Origin: Ignavibacteriales bacterium
GTDB taxonomy: Bacteria; Bacteroidota; Ignavibacteria; Tepidaquicellales; Tepidaquicellaceae
NCBI GenBank assembly: GCA_020635255.1
Contig: JACKAC010000002.1
Span: 952,704-1,016,703 of the forward strand
DNA: 64,000 nt
Reading direction: 5' to 3'
Part shown: in pieces, positions 44,558-53,248 of the stretch
Layout: the number at the start of each line of letters is the position of its first letter
How positions within the stretch are numbered: position 1 is the stretch's first letter
Made by a program: the position numbers and the translations under genes
The notes under the pieces: generated by a model
What the model was told of the DNA's origin: nothing
Databases searched by the model: none
What the model saw: only the letters and a program-made list of their open reading frames with translations

Positions 44558-44623
44558 AAATTCGATGTTAAAATATCGGTGGAAGATGCTCTGTGACGTA
44601 AATATATTTGTATAAAAAAAGCA

Positions 44624-45697
44624 ATGAATACAGCTGAAAAACTAACAAAACAACTGCCCTCCGAGACTGAAATGCTCAGGGCTTTTAATAATAGTGACAG
44701 GTCATACGATGGTATTTTCTTTACTGCTGTAAAGACTACCAGTATCTTCTGCCGCCCGTCATGCCGTGTTAAAAAACCCCTTAAAAAGAACATAGAGTTT
44801 TACGCTACCGCGAAGGAAGCCCTTTTTGCCGGCTATAGACCGTGCAAAAGATGTAAACCGATGGAGATCGGTAATGACACTCCGGACTGGGTTAAAAAAC
44901 TAATGGAAATAGTTGATAAGAACCCCGAGAAAAAGATCCGCGATTATGAAATGCGTCAAATGGGATTCGAACCGTCCAGGGCGCGCAGATTTTTTAAACA
45001 GAAATATGGAATGACGTTCCACGCTTATTGCAGAAGCAGAAGACTTGGCAAAGCATTTTCACTGATTAGGAATGGTGTGGAAATAGCCGATGCTGTTTTT
45101 GATAACGGTTACGATTCACATAGCGGGTTCAGGGATGCTTTTTCCAAGACGCTCGGCTTTGCACCCGGTAAATCATATTCAAAAGACTGCATGGTAACAT
45201 CATTATATGAAAGCCCGCTCGGACACATCATTCTTGCCGCGAATGACAAAGGCTTATGCCTTGCTGAATTCAGCGACAGGCGTATGCTCGAATACCAGCT
45301 AAAAGTGCTGAATAAATATTTCAAAAGCCCGCTCGTGCCCGGACGTAATAAGTTCATCGAACAAGCCGAATCAGAACTCGAAGAATATTTCAAAGGCAAT
45401 TTAAAAAACTTCAAGGTACCTATAGAATATCCCGGAACGGAGTTCCAGCAAAAAGTCTGGGAAGGTCTTCGAAATATTCCTTACGGCACTACTGTCTCAT
45501 ATGTCGAACTTGCGAAAAAAGTCGGTACACCAAAAGGTTCACGCCCTGTCGGAACTGCAAACGGTATGAACCGGCTCGCAATAATTATCCCATGTCACAG
45601 GGTTATTAAAAATGACGGTTCGCTTGGAGGTTATGGCGGGGGCTTATGGAGAAAGAAAAGACTGCTTGAACTGGAAGGCGTGACGGGTATCGCTTAA
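44624..45697 (+). CDS. ada: Ada-like bifunctional DNA alkylation repair protein/regulator
   Basis: A 357-residue protein with all Ada parts in order. The methylphosphotriester domain has zinc cysteines 43, 47, 74 and 77 ('IFCRPSCRVKK', 'YRPCKRCKP'). An AraC-type HTH follows ('MGFEPSRARRFFKQKYGMTF'). The C-terminal O6-methylguanine transferase has 'PYGTTVSYVELAKKVG' and the acceptor cysteine in 'IIPCHRVI'. It repairs methylated DNA and, once methylated, activates alkylation genes in E. coli. A box TATATTTG at 44603-44610 could be its promoter. The stop overlaps the convergent gene by 4 nt. Confidence 0.92.
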   Translation: MNTAEKLTKQLPSETEMLRAFNNSDRSYDGIFFTAVKTTSIFCRPSCRVKKPLKKNIEFYATAKEALFAGYRPCKRCKPMEIGNDTPDWVKKLMEIVDKNPEKKIRDYEMRQMGFEPSRARRFFKQKYGMTFHAYCRSRRLGKAFSLIRNGVEIADAVFDNGYDSHSGFRDAFSKTLGFAPGKSYSKDCMVTSLYESPLGHIILAANDKGLCLAEFSDRRMLEYQLKVLNKYFKSPLVPGRNKFIEQAESELEEYFKGNLKNFKVPIEYPGTEFQQKVWEGLRNIPYGTTVSYVELAKKVGTPKGSRPVGTANGMNRLAIIIPCHRVIKNDGSLGGYGGGLWRKKRLLELEGVTGIA

Positions 45698-46629
45698 TAT
45701 CTTTTGGGCATTGTGAGCGTGTTCAGATTGTCGTTGTCCGCGTATTCAAATCCCACACCGTAGGTCTTTAGAAAGCTAAGACATGTTATTATCTGGAGCT
45801 TCACCCTGTTCGGAAGTTCATATCCGTACTCGAATACAGGCGGACCCGACCCGAATGACCCGTTGCGGTATGTCTCTACCGTATATGAATCTATTCCCAG
45901 CACGTCCCTGAAGTAATCCTGTGAGTACCCTTTTTCCGGGGCTGAGGGCAGATTTATTATAGTGAACTTATGGTCATCTGCCATTCCGGTATTTATTAAC
46001 TGCTGTGCATAGAGCAATGTTGTATCGTCTATCAACGCATCGAAGTCGAAGTTATCGCACTTCCCATGACATGATATCAGCACCTGTCCCATATAAAAAT
46101 CTTCACAGTCGTACCGGTTCACTCTGTCATCGTTAAAATCCTTGTCCTCGTGCAGGTTCAGCACCAGGACTGGGGTATATTCTTTGATAAGGTTTGTAAA
46201 TTCATCGGCAACTATAGCTTCATAATTGGACATGTCCCTGTCTGCATTACCCGGGAAGTTCCTGTTCATGTCATATATCTGATTAAAATTTACATACCTT
46301 GTTCGCGTTACCTTATCACATGCCGGCTTATTCAGTCTTGGAACAATGATAACCGTCCCTTGCGTAACCCTTAAATTTATCAGCAGATCGTCGCACGCGT
46401 AACTTCCGGCAACTTCATCGCCGTGCATTCCGCCGTCTATGACCACGATAGGAGATGGCGTTTTATTCTTCTTTGAGGAGATAATATAGTAGGGAGTCTG
46501 GTAATCGGCTCCAGGCGCGAGATATTGCGGTACGATGGTAACACCATAAAAATTCTTAATTCCATCGCCTGCAAAAGTAAGACCGGAGAGGATCAGGATA
46601 TATAGTATTGAAAAGCAAATTTTATTCAT
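45694..46629 (-). CDS. Zinc carboxypeptidase / succinylglutamate desuccinylase-like protein
   Basis: A 311-residue secreted protein (signal 'MNKICFSILYILILSGLTFA'). It has the AstE/aspartoacylase-like metal motif 'VIDGGMHGDEVAGSYACDDL' (His and Glu ligands) and a third ligand in 'LVLNLHEDKDFNDD'. 'DMNRNFPGNADRDMSNYEA' matches the M14/AstE substrate pocket. Members cleave amide bonds of amino-acid or peptide substrates. A secreted location suggests peptide or cell-wall substrates (inference). It is convergent with ada and has a GGGA sequence before its ATG. Confidence 0.75.
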   Translation of the reverse strand: MNKICFSILYILILSGLTFAGDGIKNFYGVTIVPQYLAPGADYQTPYYIISSKKNKTPSPIVVIDGGMHGDEVAGSYACDDLLINLRVTQGTVIIVPRLNKPACDKVTRTRYVNFNQIYDMNRNFPGNADRDMSNYEAIVADEFTNLIKEYTPVLVLNLHEDKDFNDDRVNRYDCEDFYMGQVLISCHGKCDNFDFDALIDDTTLLYAQQLINTGMADDHKFTIINLPSAPEKGYSQDYFRDVLGIDSYTVETYRNGSFGSGPPVFEYGYELPNRVKLQIITCLSFLKTYGVGFEYADNDNLNTLTMPKRY

Positions 46630-46715
46630 TCCCTGGTCGAAATTGCTTAAGATATGGAAAAATATTAAAAACGTTGAAAAATTGCCATTCAGAAAGGTAT
46701 TTGCTATTACTTCCT

Positions 46716-46820
46716 TTATTTTAAGAGCATCATTTTTTTAGTTGACTAAATTCATCACCTATTATTTGATAATAATACACTCCGCTTTGATAGATAGTGC
46801 ATCCCAGACGGTATCTGAAG
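46716..46820 (-). pseudogene. Decayed remnant of a T9SS sorting-domain tail
   Basis: On the minus strand 'YQSGVYYYQIIGDEFSQLKK' can be read, with 'VWDALS' before it and 'MMLLK' plus stop after it, each in a different frame. This is the end of a type A sorting domain (compare 'FSSGVYFFKIIAGDF...MMLLK' of the 823-residue gene) broken by at least two single-base shifts. No cargo remains upstream. It occupies part of the 372-nt gap 46630-47001; the rest holds only the hairpin at 46845. Confidence 0.65.
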
Positions 46821-46844
46821 TCTATGCAAATTATCAGCGCTGTA

Positions 46845-46882
46845 AGAGATTTCCTACATTTGCGTAGGAAATCTCTTGTTTT
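46845..46882 (+). terminator. Perfect 14-bp hairpin, orphan terminator-like
   Basis: The stem AAGAGATTTCCTAC / GTAGGAAATCTCTT has a 5-nt loop and is followed by GTTTTT on the plus strand. No plus-strand gene ends nearby, so it may be left over from a lost gene. Confidence 0.45.
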
Positions 46883-47001
46883 TAATTCTCGGATTTATTA
46901 GAATCCCTCTAGATTTTCAATATTACAGTTCAAATACTCACATTTTCTTAGTTAAGCCCTGCCCAAGGTTTTCTCCTTATAAATCTTAATTTGGAGGACT
47001 A

Positions 47002-49473
47002 GTGATTAAATACATACTGATCATTTTACTGTTATCAAATTCATTGTTTGCATTTGACAATGGTAACCAGCCATCTATCTCAACAATACTCAATCCTGAC
47101 GGAACCGTAAAGACGGGAATGAACGGAACTTATAATGTTGAAGGATTTAAAATGGAGTACACACATAGTGGAGCTCCAAAATTTGTATCCTCAGATTCTC
47201 CGCCTCCTCCGCCCTACTGGGGTACAGAGTTCTCTCCGAAAGGGATGAACAATACTGTATCATCATTAGCAGTAATAGGTACAGACCTGTATGCAGGAGG
47301 AATTTTTGACACGGCAGGAGGAGTACCAGCTAACAGTATAGCCAAATGGAACGGTACAACCTGGTCATCGCTCGGATCAGGGATGAATGGTGGTGTGCTT
47401 TCATTAGCAGTGATTGGCACAGACCTGTATGCAGGAGGAATTTTTACAACGGCCGGAGGAGTATCTGTTAACTTCATTGCCAAATGGAACGGTACAACCT
47501 GGTCATCACTCGGATCAGGAATGAATCTTGCAGTAAATTCATTAACAGTAATAGGTACAGACCTGTATGCGGGTGGTAGTTTTACAACGGCAGGTGGAGT
47601 ATCTGCTAACCGTATAGCCAAATGGAATGGTAGTACCTGGTCATCACTCGGATCAGGTATGAACAATACTGTAAGGTCGTTAGCTGTAATAGGTACAGAC
47701 CTTTATGCCGGAGGTGATTTTACAAATGCAGGAGGTGATCCAAATGCAGACTATATAGCCAAATGGAATGGTAGTACATGGTCATCACTCGGATCAGGGA
47801 TGGATGATAGAGTAAGAGCATTAGCCGTAATAGGTACCGACCTGTATGCAGGAGGACAATTTACCACGGCAGGTGGAGTATCTGCTATCCGAATTGCCAA
47901 ATGGAACGGCGCTTCCTGGTCATCACTCGGATCAGGGATGAATAATTGGGTATGGTCATTAGCGGTAATAGGTACAGACCTGTATGCCGGAGGTGATTTT
48001 ACAACGGCAGGAGGAGTATCTGCTAACCGTATAGCCAAATGGAACGGTAGTACCTGGTCAGCTCTCGGATCAGGTATGAACAATATTGTATGGTCATTAG
48101 CGGTAATAGGTACAGACCTGTATGCCGGAGGTGATTTTACAACGGCAGGTGGAGTATCTGCTATCCGTATAGCCAAATGGAACGGTACTTCCTTGTCATC
48201 GCTCGGATCAGGGATGAGTAATAGAGTATGGTCATTAGCAGTAATGGGTACAGACCTTTATGCAGGAGGACAATTTACGACGGCCGGAGGAGTATCAGCT
48301 AACCGTATAGCTAAATGGAACGGCACTTCCTGGTCAGCTCTCGGATCAGGGATGAATACTGCTGTAAGATCACTAGCAGTGATTGGCACAGACCTGTATG
48401 CCGGAGGACAATTTACAACGGCAGGAGGAGTAACTGTTAACCGTATTGCCAAATGGAACGGCACAACCTGGTCATCTCTCGGATCAGGGATGAATAATTG
48501 GGTAAATTCATTAGCAGTAATAGGTACAGACTTATATGCAGGAGGTGATTTTACAACAGCAGGAGGAGTATCAGCTAGCCATATAGCCAAATGGAACGGC
48601 AGTACCTGGTCAGCTCTCGGCTCAGGGATGATTGGTGGTAGTGTATTGTCGTTAGCAGTAATGGGTACCGACCTGTATGCAGGAGGATGGTTTACGACGG
48701 CAGGAGGAGTATCTGCTAACCGTATTGCCAAATGGAACGGCACAACCTGGTCATCTCTCGGATCAGGGATGAATAGTGATGTATTTTCATTAGCAGTAAT
48801 GGGTACAGACTTATATGCAGGAGGTGACTTTACAATGGCTGGAGGAGTATCAGCTAGCCATATAGCCAAATGGAACGGTACAACCTGGTCAGCTCTCGGA
48901 TCAGGGATAAATAGTTTTTTTAGTGATGTAAATTCATTAGCAGTAATAGGTACAGACCTGTATGCCGGAGGTAATTTTACAATGGTAGGAGGAGTATCAT
49001 CTAACCGTATTGCCAAATGGAACGGTACAACCTGGTCATCTCTCGGATCAGGATTGAATGATGATGTAAATTCATTAGCAGTAATAGGTACAGACCTGTA
49101 TGCCGGAGGAATTTTTGACACGGCAGGAGGAAATCCTTCACACTATATTGCCCGCTGGCATGACGACTCTCTAATAACAGGCATTATTGAAAACCCTGCG
49201 TATATTCCGGATAAGTATTCTCTTTACCAGAACTATCCAAACCCGTTTAACCCGACAACTATGATCAAATTCGATATACCTAAATCCGGGTTTGTATCAT
49301 TAAAAGTATATGATATTACCGGCAGGGAAATAACAACCCTGGTAAACGATGTATTGGAGCCGTCCGCATATGAAGTAAGTTGGGATGGTTCACAATTTTC
49401 CAGCGGGGTATACTTTTTCAAAATTATAGCCGGAGATTTTGTGAAGGTGCAAAAAATGATGCTATTGAAGTAG
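47002..49473 (+). CDS. T9SS-exported protein with 14 tandem 46-residue repeats
   Basis: An 823-residue surface protein. The start is GTG at 47002, fixed by TTGGAGGA 4 nt upstream. A signal peptide (1-~17, 'YILIILLLSNSLFAFDNG') and a ~70-residue spacer precede 13 full copies and one partial copy of a 46-residue unit built on 'SLAVIGTDLYAGG', 'TTAGGVSANRIAKWNG' and 'TWSSLGSGM'. The units look like beta-propeller or kelch-type blades. The last ~90 residues are a T9SS sorting domain ('LYQNYPNPFNPTTMIKFDI' ... 'MMLLK'). Variation between repeats is confined to a few positions. Adhesion or ligand binding is plausible but unproven. Confidence 0.88.
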   Translation: MIKYILIILLLSNSLFAFDNGNQPSISTILNPDGTVKTGMNGTYNVEGFKMEYTHSGAPKFVSSDSPPPPPYWGTEFSPKGMNNTVSSLAVIGTDLYAGGIFDTAGGVPANSIAKWNGTTWSSLGSGMNGGVLSLAVIGTDLYAGGIFTTAGGVSVNFIAKWNGTTWSSLGSGMNLAVNSLTVIGTDLYAGGSFTTAGGVSANRIAKWNGSTWSSLGSGMNNTVRSLAVIGTDLYAGGDFTNAGGDPNADYIAKWNGSTWSSLGSGMDDRVRALAVIGTDLYAGGQFTTAGGVSAIRIAKWNGASWSSLGSGMNNWVWSLAVIGTDLYAGGDFTTAGGVSANRIAKWNGSTWSALGSGMNNIVWSLAVIGTDLYAGGDFTTAGGVSAIRIAKWNGTSLSSLGSGMSNRVWSLAVMGTDLYAGGQFTTAGGVSANRIAKWNGTSWSALGSGMNTAVRSLAVIGTDLYAGGQFTTAGGVTVNRIAKWNGTTWSSLGSGMNNWVNSLAVIGTDLYAGGDFTTAGGVSASHIAKWNGSTWSALGSGMIGGSVLSLAVMGTDLYAGGWFTTAGGVSANRIAKWNGTTWSSLGSGMNSDVFSLAVMGTDLYAGGDFTMAGGVSASHIAKWNGTTWSALGSGINSFFSDVNSLAVIGTDLYAGGNFTMVGGVSSNRIAKWNGTTWSSLGSGLNDDVNSLAVIGTDLYAGGIFDTAGGNPSHYIARWHDDSLITGIIENPAYIPDKYSLYQNYPNPFNPTTMIKFDIPKSGFVSLKVYDITGREITTLVNDVLEPSAYEVSWDGSQFSSGVYFFKIIAGDFVKVQKMMLLK
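47257..49160 (+). repeat. Array of fourteen ~138-bp coding direct repeats
   Basis: The repeats have a period of 138 bp (46 codons). Units 4, 10 and 12 carry small in-frame insertions and the last unit is cut short after 'GGNPSHYIARW'. DNA identity among units is high, including at synonymous sites, which indicates recent duplication or gene conversion. The array lies wholly within the T9SS protein gene. Confidence 0.9.
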
Positions 49474-49497
49474 TACCTTTTAAAATATTATTCTTTT

Positions 49498-49539
49498 AAA
49501 AAGAGGCGCTCAATTTCCATAGGTGTCTCTTTTTTATTT
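49498..49539 (+). terminator. Rho-independent terminator
   Basis: An imperfect stem (AAAAAGAGGCGCT / AGGTGTCTCTTTTT, with G-T pairs) and a T-rich tail lie 25 nt after the repeat-protein stop. Confidence 0.65.
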
Positions 49540-49582
49540 TTAACTTCTCATCATATTTTACTATTTTGAATTAACTACTCCT

Positions 49583-49668
49583 GCCGGGGTGGCGGAATTG
49601 GTAGACGCACCGGACTCAAAATCCGGCGAGGCTCAAACCTCGTGAGGGTTCGACTCCCTTCCCCGGTA
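49583..49668 (+). tRNA. tRNA-Leu (anticodon CAA)
   Basis: This is an 86-nt class II tRNA. The acceptor is GCCGGGG / CCCCGGT (first pair G-U) with discriminator A. The anticodon stem CCGGA/TCCGG holds the loop CTCAAAA, giving anticodon CAA (codon UUG). The long variable arm is CGAGGCTCAAACCTCG-type, and the T-loop is TTCGACT. The 3' CCA is not encoded. Confidence 0.95.
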
Positions 49669-49721
49669 CTGCTATGCTTGGGGGAATATCCTGTTATTAC
49701 AGGGATTCCTTTTCATACAAA

Positions 49722-49759
49722 AAATTCCCTGTTATATTAATAGCAGGGAATTTATTTTT
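49722..49759 (+). terminator. Rho-independent terminator after tRNA-Leu
   Basis: A perfect 10-bp stem (AAATTCCCTG / CAGGGAATTT) is followed by ATTTTT. A second, weaker hairpin (GGAATATCCTG ... CAGGGATTCC, 49683-49709) precedes it and shares the CCTGTTAT core, so the two may be alternatives. Confidence 0.6.
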
Positions 49760-49807
49760 GGTATAGAAATTGTACATAGAATATTGAAAAATTAAAATCT
49801 TATCAAA

Positions 49808-51649
49808 ATGTGTGGAATAGTAGGCTATATCGGAAAAAGAAATGCCCGACCCATAATAATGGACGGTTTAAAAAGACTGGAGTACAGAGGCTATGATTCA
49901 GCAGGTATCTCAATTATAAAAGATGGCGAAAATGAGATAATTACATATAAGCAGAAGGGTAAAGTATCCGATCTGGAAAAAAACCTGGATATTGATAAAT
50001 TTAATGGTACGGTTGGGATAGGACACACACGCTGGGCTACTCACGGCGTACCAAATGACGTGAACGCGCATCCGCATTTTGACATGGATTACAATATAGT
50101 TTTGATTCATAATGGTATAATTGAAAACTATAAAACCATAAAGACAAAACTTGAACGGGAAGGATATACTTTCCGAAGTGATACGGATACCGAAGTGCTG
50201 GTCAACCTTATAAACTATAATTACAAACAAAAAGGCGATTTTGAAATAGCAGTGAGGATGTCCCTCGCCGAGGTAGAGGGAACCTACGGCATCGCCGCCC
50301 TTTGCGCGCAGGAGCCCGATAAGATCGTCGTCGGAAGAATGGGTAGTCCCCTCATGCTCGGTATCGGCGTGGAAGAGATCATCCTCGCCTCCGACGCCTC
50401 CGCAATAATTAACCACACAAAGAACGTGATGTATCTCGAGGACGGCGAGATGGCCATCCTCACAAAAAATGGCTTCCAACTAAAAACCATTGAAGACAAG
50501 GATATATTTAGAGATATACATGAGCTGGATTTCGACCTTGAACAGATAGAAAAAAGTGGTTTTGATCACTTTATGCTGAAGGAGATATGTGAGCAGCCGG
50601 ATACGATACAGAATACGTACAGAGGGAGGATCAATTTTGAGACGGGGATGGTGAAGCTGGGTGGTCTGGAGCGGATACAGGACAAGCTATTTAATGCGCC
50701 AAGGATATTGATCACGGCGTGCGGCACGGCATGGCATGCGGGGTTGGTAGGGGAGTATATGATAGAGAATTGCTGCAGGATTCCGGTGGAGGTAGATTAC
50801 GCATCAGAGTTTAGGTACCGTAACCCGGTGGTAAGGGAGGATGACGTGCTAATCGTGATAAGCCAGAGCGGAGAGACAGCTGACACACTAGCGGCGCTAA
50901 GGGAAGCGAAGAAATACGGAGCGACAACAGTGGGCCTGGTGAACGTGGTGGGAAGCACAATAGCGAGAGAGGTGGATGCGGGGTCATACATACACGCGGG
51001 ACCGGAGATAGGTGTGGCATCGACGAAGGCATTTACGAGCCAGCTGATGTCGCTGGCGCTGATCTCACTGATGATAGCGGGAGAGAAGAAAACGCTTTCA
51101 CAGGAAGAGCTGATAAAGATAGCTCATGAGATAAAGCTGATCCCGGAAAAGATACAAAAGGTTATAGATAACAGGAAGGAATATGAGTACATCGCGCAGG
51201 AATTTAAGGACGCGAAGAATTTCCTATACCTGGGCAGGGGATATAATTTTCCTGTAGCGCTGGAGGGCGCATTGAAACTAAAGGAAATCTCCTACATTCA
51301 CGCGGAGGGGTATCCATCTGCTGAGATGAAGCACGGACCTATAGCGCTGATAGATGAGAATATGCCGGTTGTATTTATCGCGCCGAAGGACGAAACGTAC
51401 AGTAAGATAATATCCAATATAGAGGAGGTGAAGGCAAGGAAGGGTAAGATAATCACAATCGCGAGCGAAGACGATGATGAGATAGCTAATTATTCGGATT
51501 ATGTAATAAGGGTACCGAAGACGATATCGATGCTTTCGCCGATCATAAATAATATACCGCTACAATTCCTGGCATACTACATCGCTACCGCAAGAGGATG
51601 CAATGTAGATCAGCCTAGAAACCTGGCAAAAAGCGTTACTGTAGAGTAG
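49808..51649 (+). CDS. glmS: Glutamine--fructose-6-phosphate aminotransferase
   Basis: A 613-residue enzyme making glucosamine-6-phosphate for cell wall and LPS synthesis. The N-terminal glutaminase starts 'MCGIVGYIGKR' with the nucleophile Cys2, and 'GIGHTRWATHG' follows. Two SIS domains come next ('ITACGTAWHAGLVGEYMIE', 'VISQSGETADTLAALREAKK', 'FLYLGRGYNFPVALEGALKL'), and the protein ends 'LAKSVTVE' as expected. It is full length and monocistronic. No glmS-ribozyme-like element is visible upstream. The codon style changes along the gene: the stretch 50.28-50.48 kb favours C-ending codons, while 50.6-51.6 kb is purine-rich with many AGG/AGA/CTG codons. Confidence 0.95.
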   Translation: MCGIVGYIGKRNARPIIMDGLKRLEYRGYDSAGISIIKDGENEIITYKQKGKVSDLEKNLDIDKFNGTVGIGHTRWATHGVPNDVNAHPHFDMDYNIVLIHNGIIENYKTIKTKLEREGYTFRSDTDTEVLVNLINYNYKQKGDFEIAVRMSLAEVEGTYGIAALCAQEPDKIVVGRMGSPLMLGIGVEEIILASDASAIINHTKNVMYLEDGEMAILTKNGFQLKTIEDKDIFRDIHELDFDLEQIEKSGFDHFMLKEICEQPDTIQNTYRGRINFETGMVKLGGLERIQDKLFNAPRILITACGTAWHAGLVGEYMIENCCRIPVEVDYASEFRYRNPVVREDDVLIVISQSGETADTLAALREAKKYGATTVGLVNVVGSTIAREVDAGSYIHAGPEIGVASTKAFTSQLMSLALISLMIAGEKKTLSQEELIKIAHEIKLIPEKIQKVIDNRKEYEYIAQEFKDAKNFLYLGRGYNFPVALEGALKLKEISYIHAEGYPSAEMKHGPIALIDENMPVVFIAPKDETYSKIISNIEEVKARKGKIITIASEDDDEIANYSDYVIRVPKTISMLSPIINNIPLQFLAYYIATARGCNVDQPRNLAKSVTVE

Positions 51650-51682
51650 ATCCTCTTAAAATCGAATTTTATCCATATAACA

Positions 51683-51712
51683 AGTCCCGGAATTTGGCTA
51701 TTCCGGGGCTTT
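51683..51712 (+). terminator. Probable terminator after glmS
   Basis: The stem AGTCCCGGAA / TTCCGGGGCT (one G-T pair) with an 8-nt loop has only a short T-tail, so efficiency is uncertain. Confidence 0.5.
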
Positions 51713-51928
51713 CCATTTAGATTTACCACTTCGGTTCGTTTGTCTGATAATAATATTAAAAAATTCCATAAATAAGCAACCCGGTAAAGTAATTTATTTT
51801 AAATCATTACTTTGAATATTCCACTTGATTTTAGGAGTCATAAAAACTAAAATGAAATACACACACTATCATGCTTAAAAAATTATTATGATGAAAGCAT
51901 ATCTCATAATTTTTTTTTTTTTATTGCG

Positions 51929-53125
51929 TTGAATGTAAATGCCCAATGGATATTCCAGACCACAGGCGTAAGCGTACCTCTATGGGACATAGAATTTATT
52001 AATGAAAACACAGGCTGGGTCTGCGGAGAACAAGGTGTAATCCTTAAGACAACGAACGGCGGTAATGTATGGGAAATTCAGAACACAGGGATCAACAATA
52101 AGGTCCTCTATGGTATCTATCCGGTAAATGACAGTGTGGTTTATTGTGTCGGTTTTTTCGAAACAATATTGAAGACAACGAACGGCGGTGAGAATTGGAT
52201 CGCTATAGAGAACGGACCTGCAGGGCAGGGGGATAGCTACTACTCAGTTTTCTTTTTAAATGAAGATACAGGATGGATCGGGTCCAATTCATTAGCTACG
52301 AGAAAAACAACTGATGGAGGTTCTTCTTTTAATAACCAATTTATATTTACAATACCAAGAGATCTTTTTTTTAAAGATGCAATGAATGGAGCCGGATGCG
52401 GGTGGGGAGCGACAATTGGCACAACTACAAATGGTGGGAATAACTGGAATGTAGAACAATACTGCACACCCGGTTTAGGCTGTGAAGATTTTTACAGGTT
52501 TTCCTTTATAGACGATTTTACAGGGTTTGTGGTTGGAAGAAGCGGAACTACACTTAGGACAACAGATTTTGGATTTAACTGGGATAGTGTTGGTTTTGTA
52601 GAGGGTAATGCGGAGTCAATGATATGTTCACGCTTCAAGAGTGATTCGATCGGCTGGGCAGGGGGTACATCCTATCTATTTAAATCAACAAATGGCGGAG
52701 TAAGCTGGAAGAGAGAGACTCCCACCGCGGGATATTTTACGAGTATCTACGCGATTAATGACAGCATAGTCTGGGCATGCGGTAACCCGGGGCGGATCTG
52801 GCATACGAAATCAGGAGGAGATACTACAGTAAATATTACCCAGATCGGTAACGAGATCCCATCTGGGTTTGCATTAAAGCAAAACTACCCGAATCCTTTT
52901 AATCCATCGACAAATATACAGTTCGATCTTCCAAAGGACGGCTTTGTAACGTTGAAAGTGTATGATGTTTCCGGCCGAGAAGTGGAAACGTTAGTAAATG
53001 AGTTTAAAAAGGCAGGAAGCTATATTGCCGGGTTTAACGCTTCACATCTCTCCAGCGGGGTCTATTTTTATAAGATAAATGCGGGAGGTTTTGAGGAAAC
53101 CAGGAGGATGATACTGGTTAAGTAG
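51929..53125 (+). CDS. T9SS-exported YCF48/BNR-like protein with frameshifted signal peptide
   Basis: The open frame begins at TTG 51929 and encodes 398 residues ('NVNAQWIFQTTGVSVPLWD' onward). It has about six 'KTTNGGxxW' propeller repeats and a T9SS sorting domain ('LKQNYPNPFNPSTNIQFDL' ... 'ETRRMILVK'). As written it lacks a signal peptide. Just upstream, ATG 51888 starts 'MMKAYLIIFFF' in another frame, and the two frames meet in a run of 13 T residues (51910-51922). With 14 T the protein would begin 'MMKAYLIIFFFFIALNVNAQ', a normal signal peptide. The gene is thus either off by slippage, a pseudogene or affected by a sequence error. It is a relative of the gene at 3966. Confidence 0.75.
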   Translation: MNVNAQWIFQTTGVSVPLWDIEFINENTGWVCGEQGVILKTTNGGNVWEIQNTGINNKVLYGIYPVNDSVVYCVGFFETILKTTNGGENWIAIENGPAGQGDSYYSVFFLNEDTGWIGSNSLATRKTTDGGSSFNNQFIFTIPRDLFFKDAMNGAGCGWGATIGTTTNGGNNWNVEQYCTPGLGCEDFYRFSFIDDFTGFVVGRSGTTLRTTDFGFNWDSVGFVEGNAESMICSRFKSDSIGWAGGTSYLFKSTNGGVSWKRETPTAGYFTSIYAINDSIVWACGNPGRIWHTKSGGDTTVNITQIGNEIPSGFALKQNYPNPFNPSTNIQFDLPKDGFVTLKVYDVSGREVETLVNEFKKAGSYIAGFNASHLSSGVYFYKINAGGFEETRRMILVK

Positions 53126-53127
53126 CT

Positions 53128-53153
53128 AAAAAAGGTGCTTCGGCACCTTTTTT
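53128..53153 (+). terminator. Rho-independent terminator
   Basis: A perfect 11-bp stem (AAAAAAGGTGC / GCACCTTTTTT) with a TTCG tetraloop begins 2 nt after the T9SS protein stop. Confidence 0.9.
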
Positions 53154-53209
53154 ATAACAGAAATTCCATAGAGTAAATCGTTGAATTTTATCGGGAATTT
53201 GACGAATTA

Positions 53210-53240
53210 CTGCATTTGAATTGAAATCGAAAATGGCTAT
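53210..53240 (+). repeat. 31-bp direct repeat, copy 1 (duplicated atpD promoter region)
   Basis: This segment is identical over 31 bp to 57517-57547. It contains TTTG (53215-53218) and, 19 nt later, the first bases of the -7 box (TATTTATA here against TATATTTG in copy 2). It lies 55 nt upstream of the MBOAT gene and may drive that operon, though the -7 box is weak. Confidence 0.9.
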
Positions 53241-53248
53241 TTATATTA

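Noticed and set aside
47214..49121. Long open frames on the minus strand opposite the 46-residue repeat gene
   Set aside because: They are mirror products of the repeated plus-strand codons: proline/valine-rich, without signal peptide or start sites, and the plus strand has a clear T9SS protein.
47257..49160. CRISPR-like or non-coding tandem repeat array
   Set aside because: The period is 138 bp with no spacers, and the units keep one reading frame within a single secreted protein gene.
49680..49807. glmS ribozyme or riboswitch upstream of glmS
   Set aside because: The 128-nt gap contains only two simple hairpins with T-runs, best read as terminators of tRNA-Leu, and is too short for the ribozyme core.
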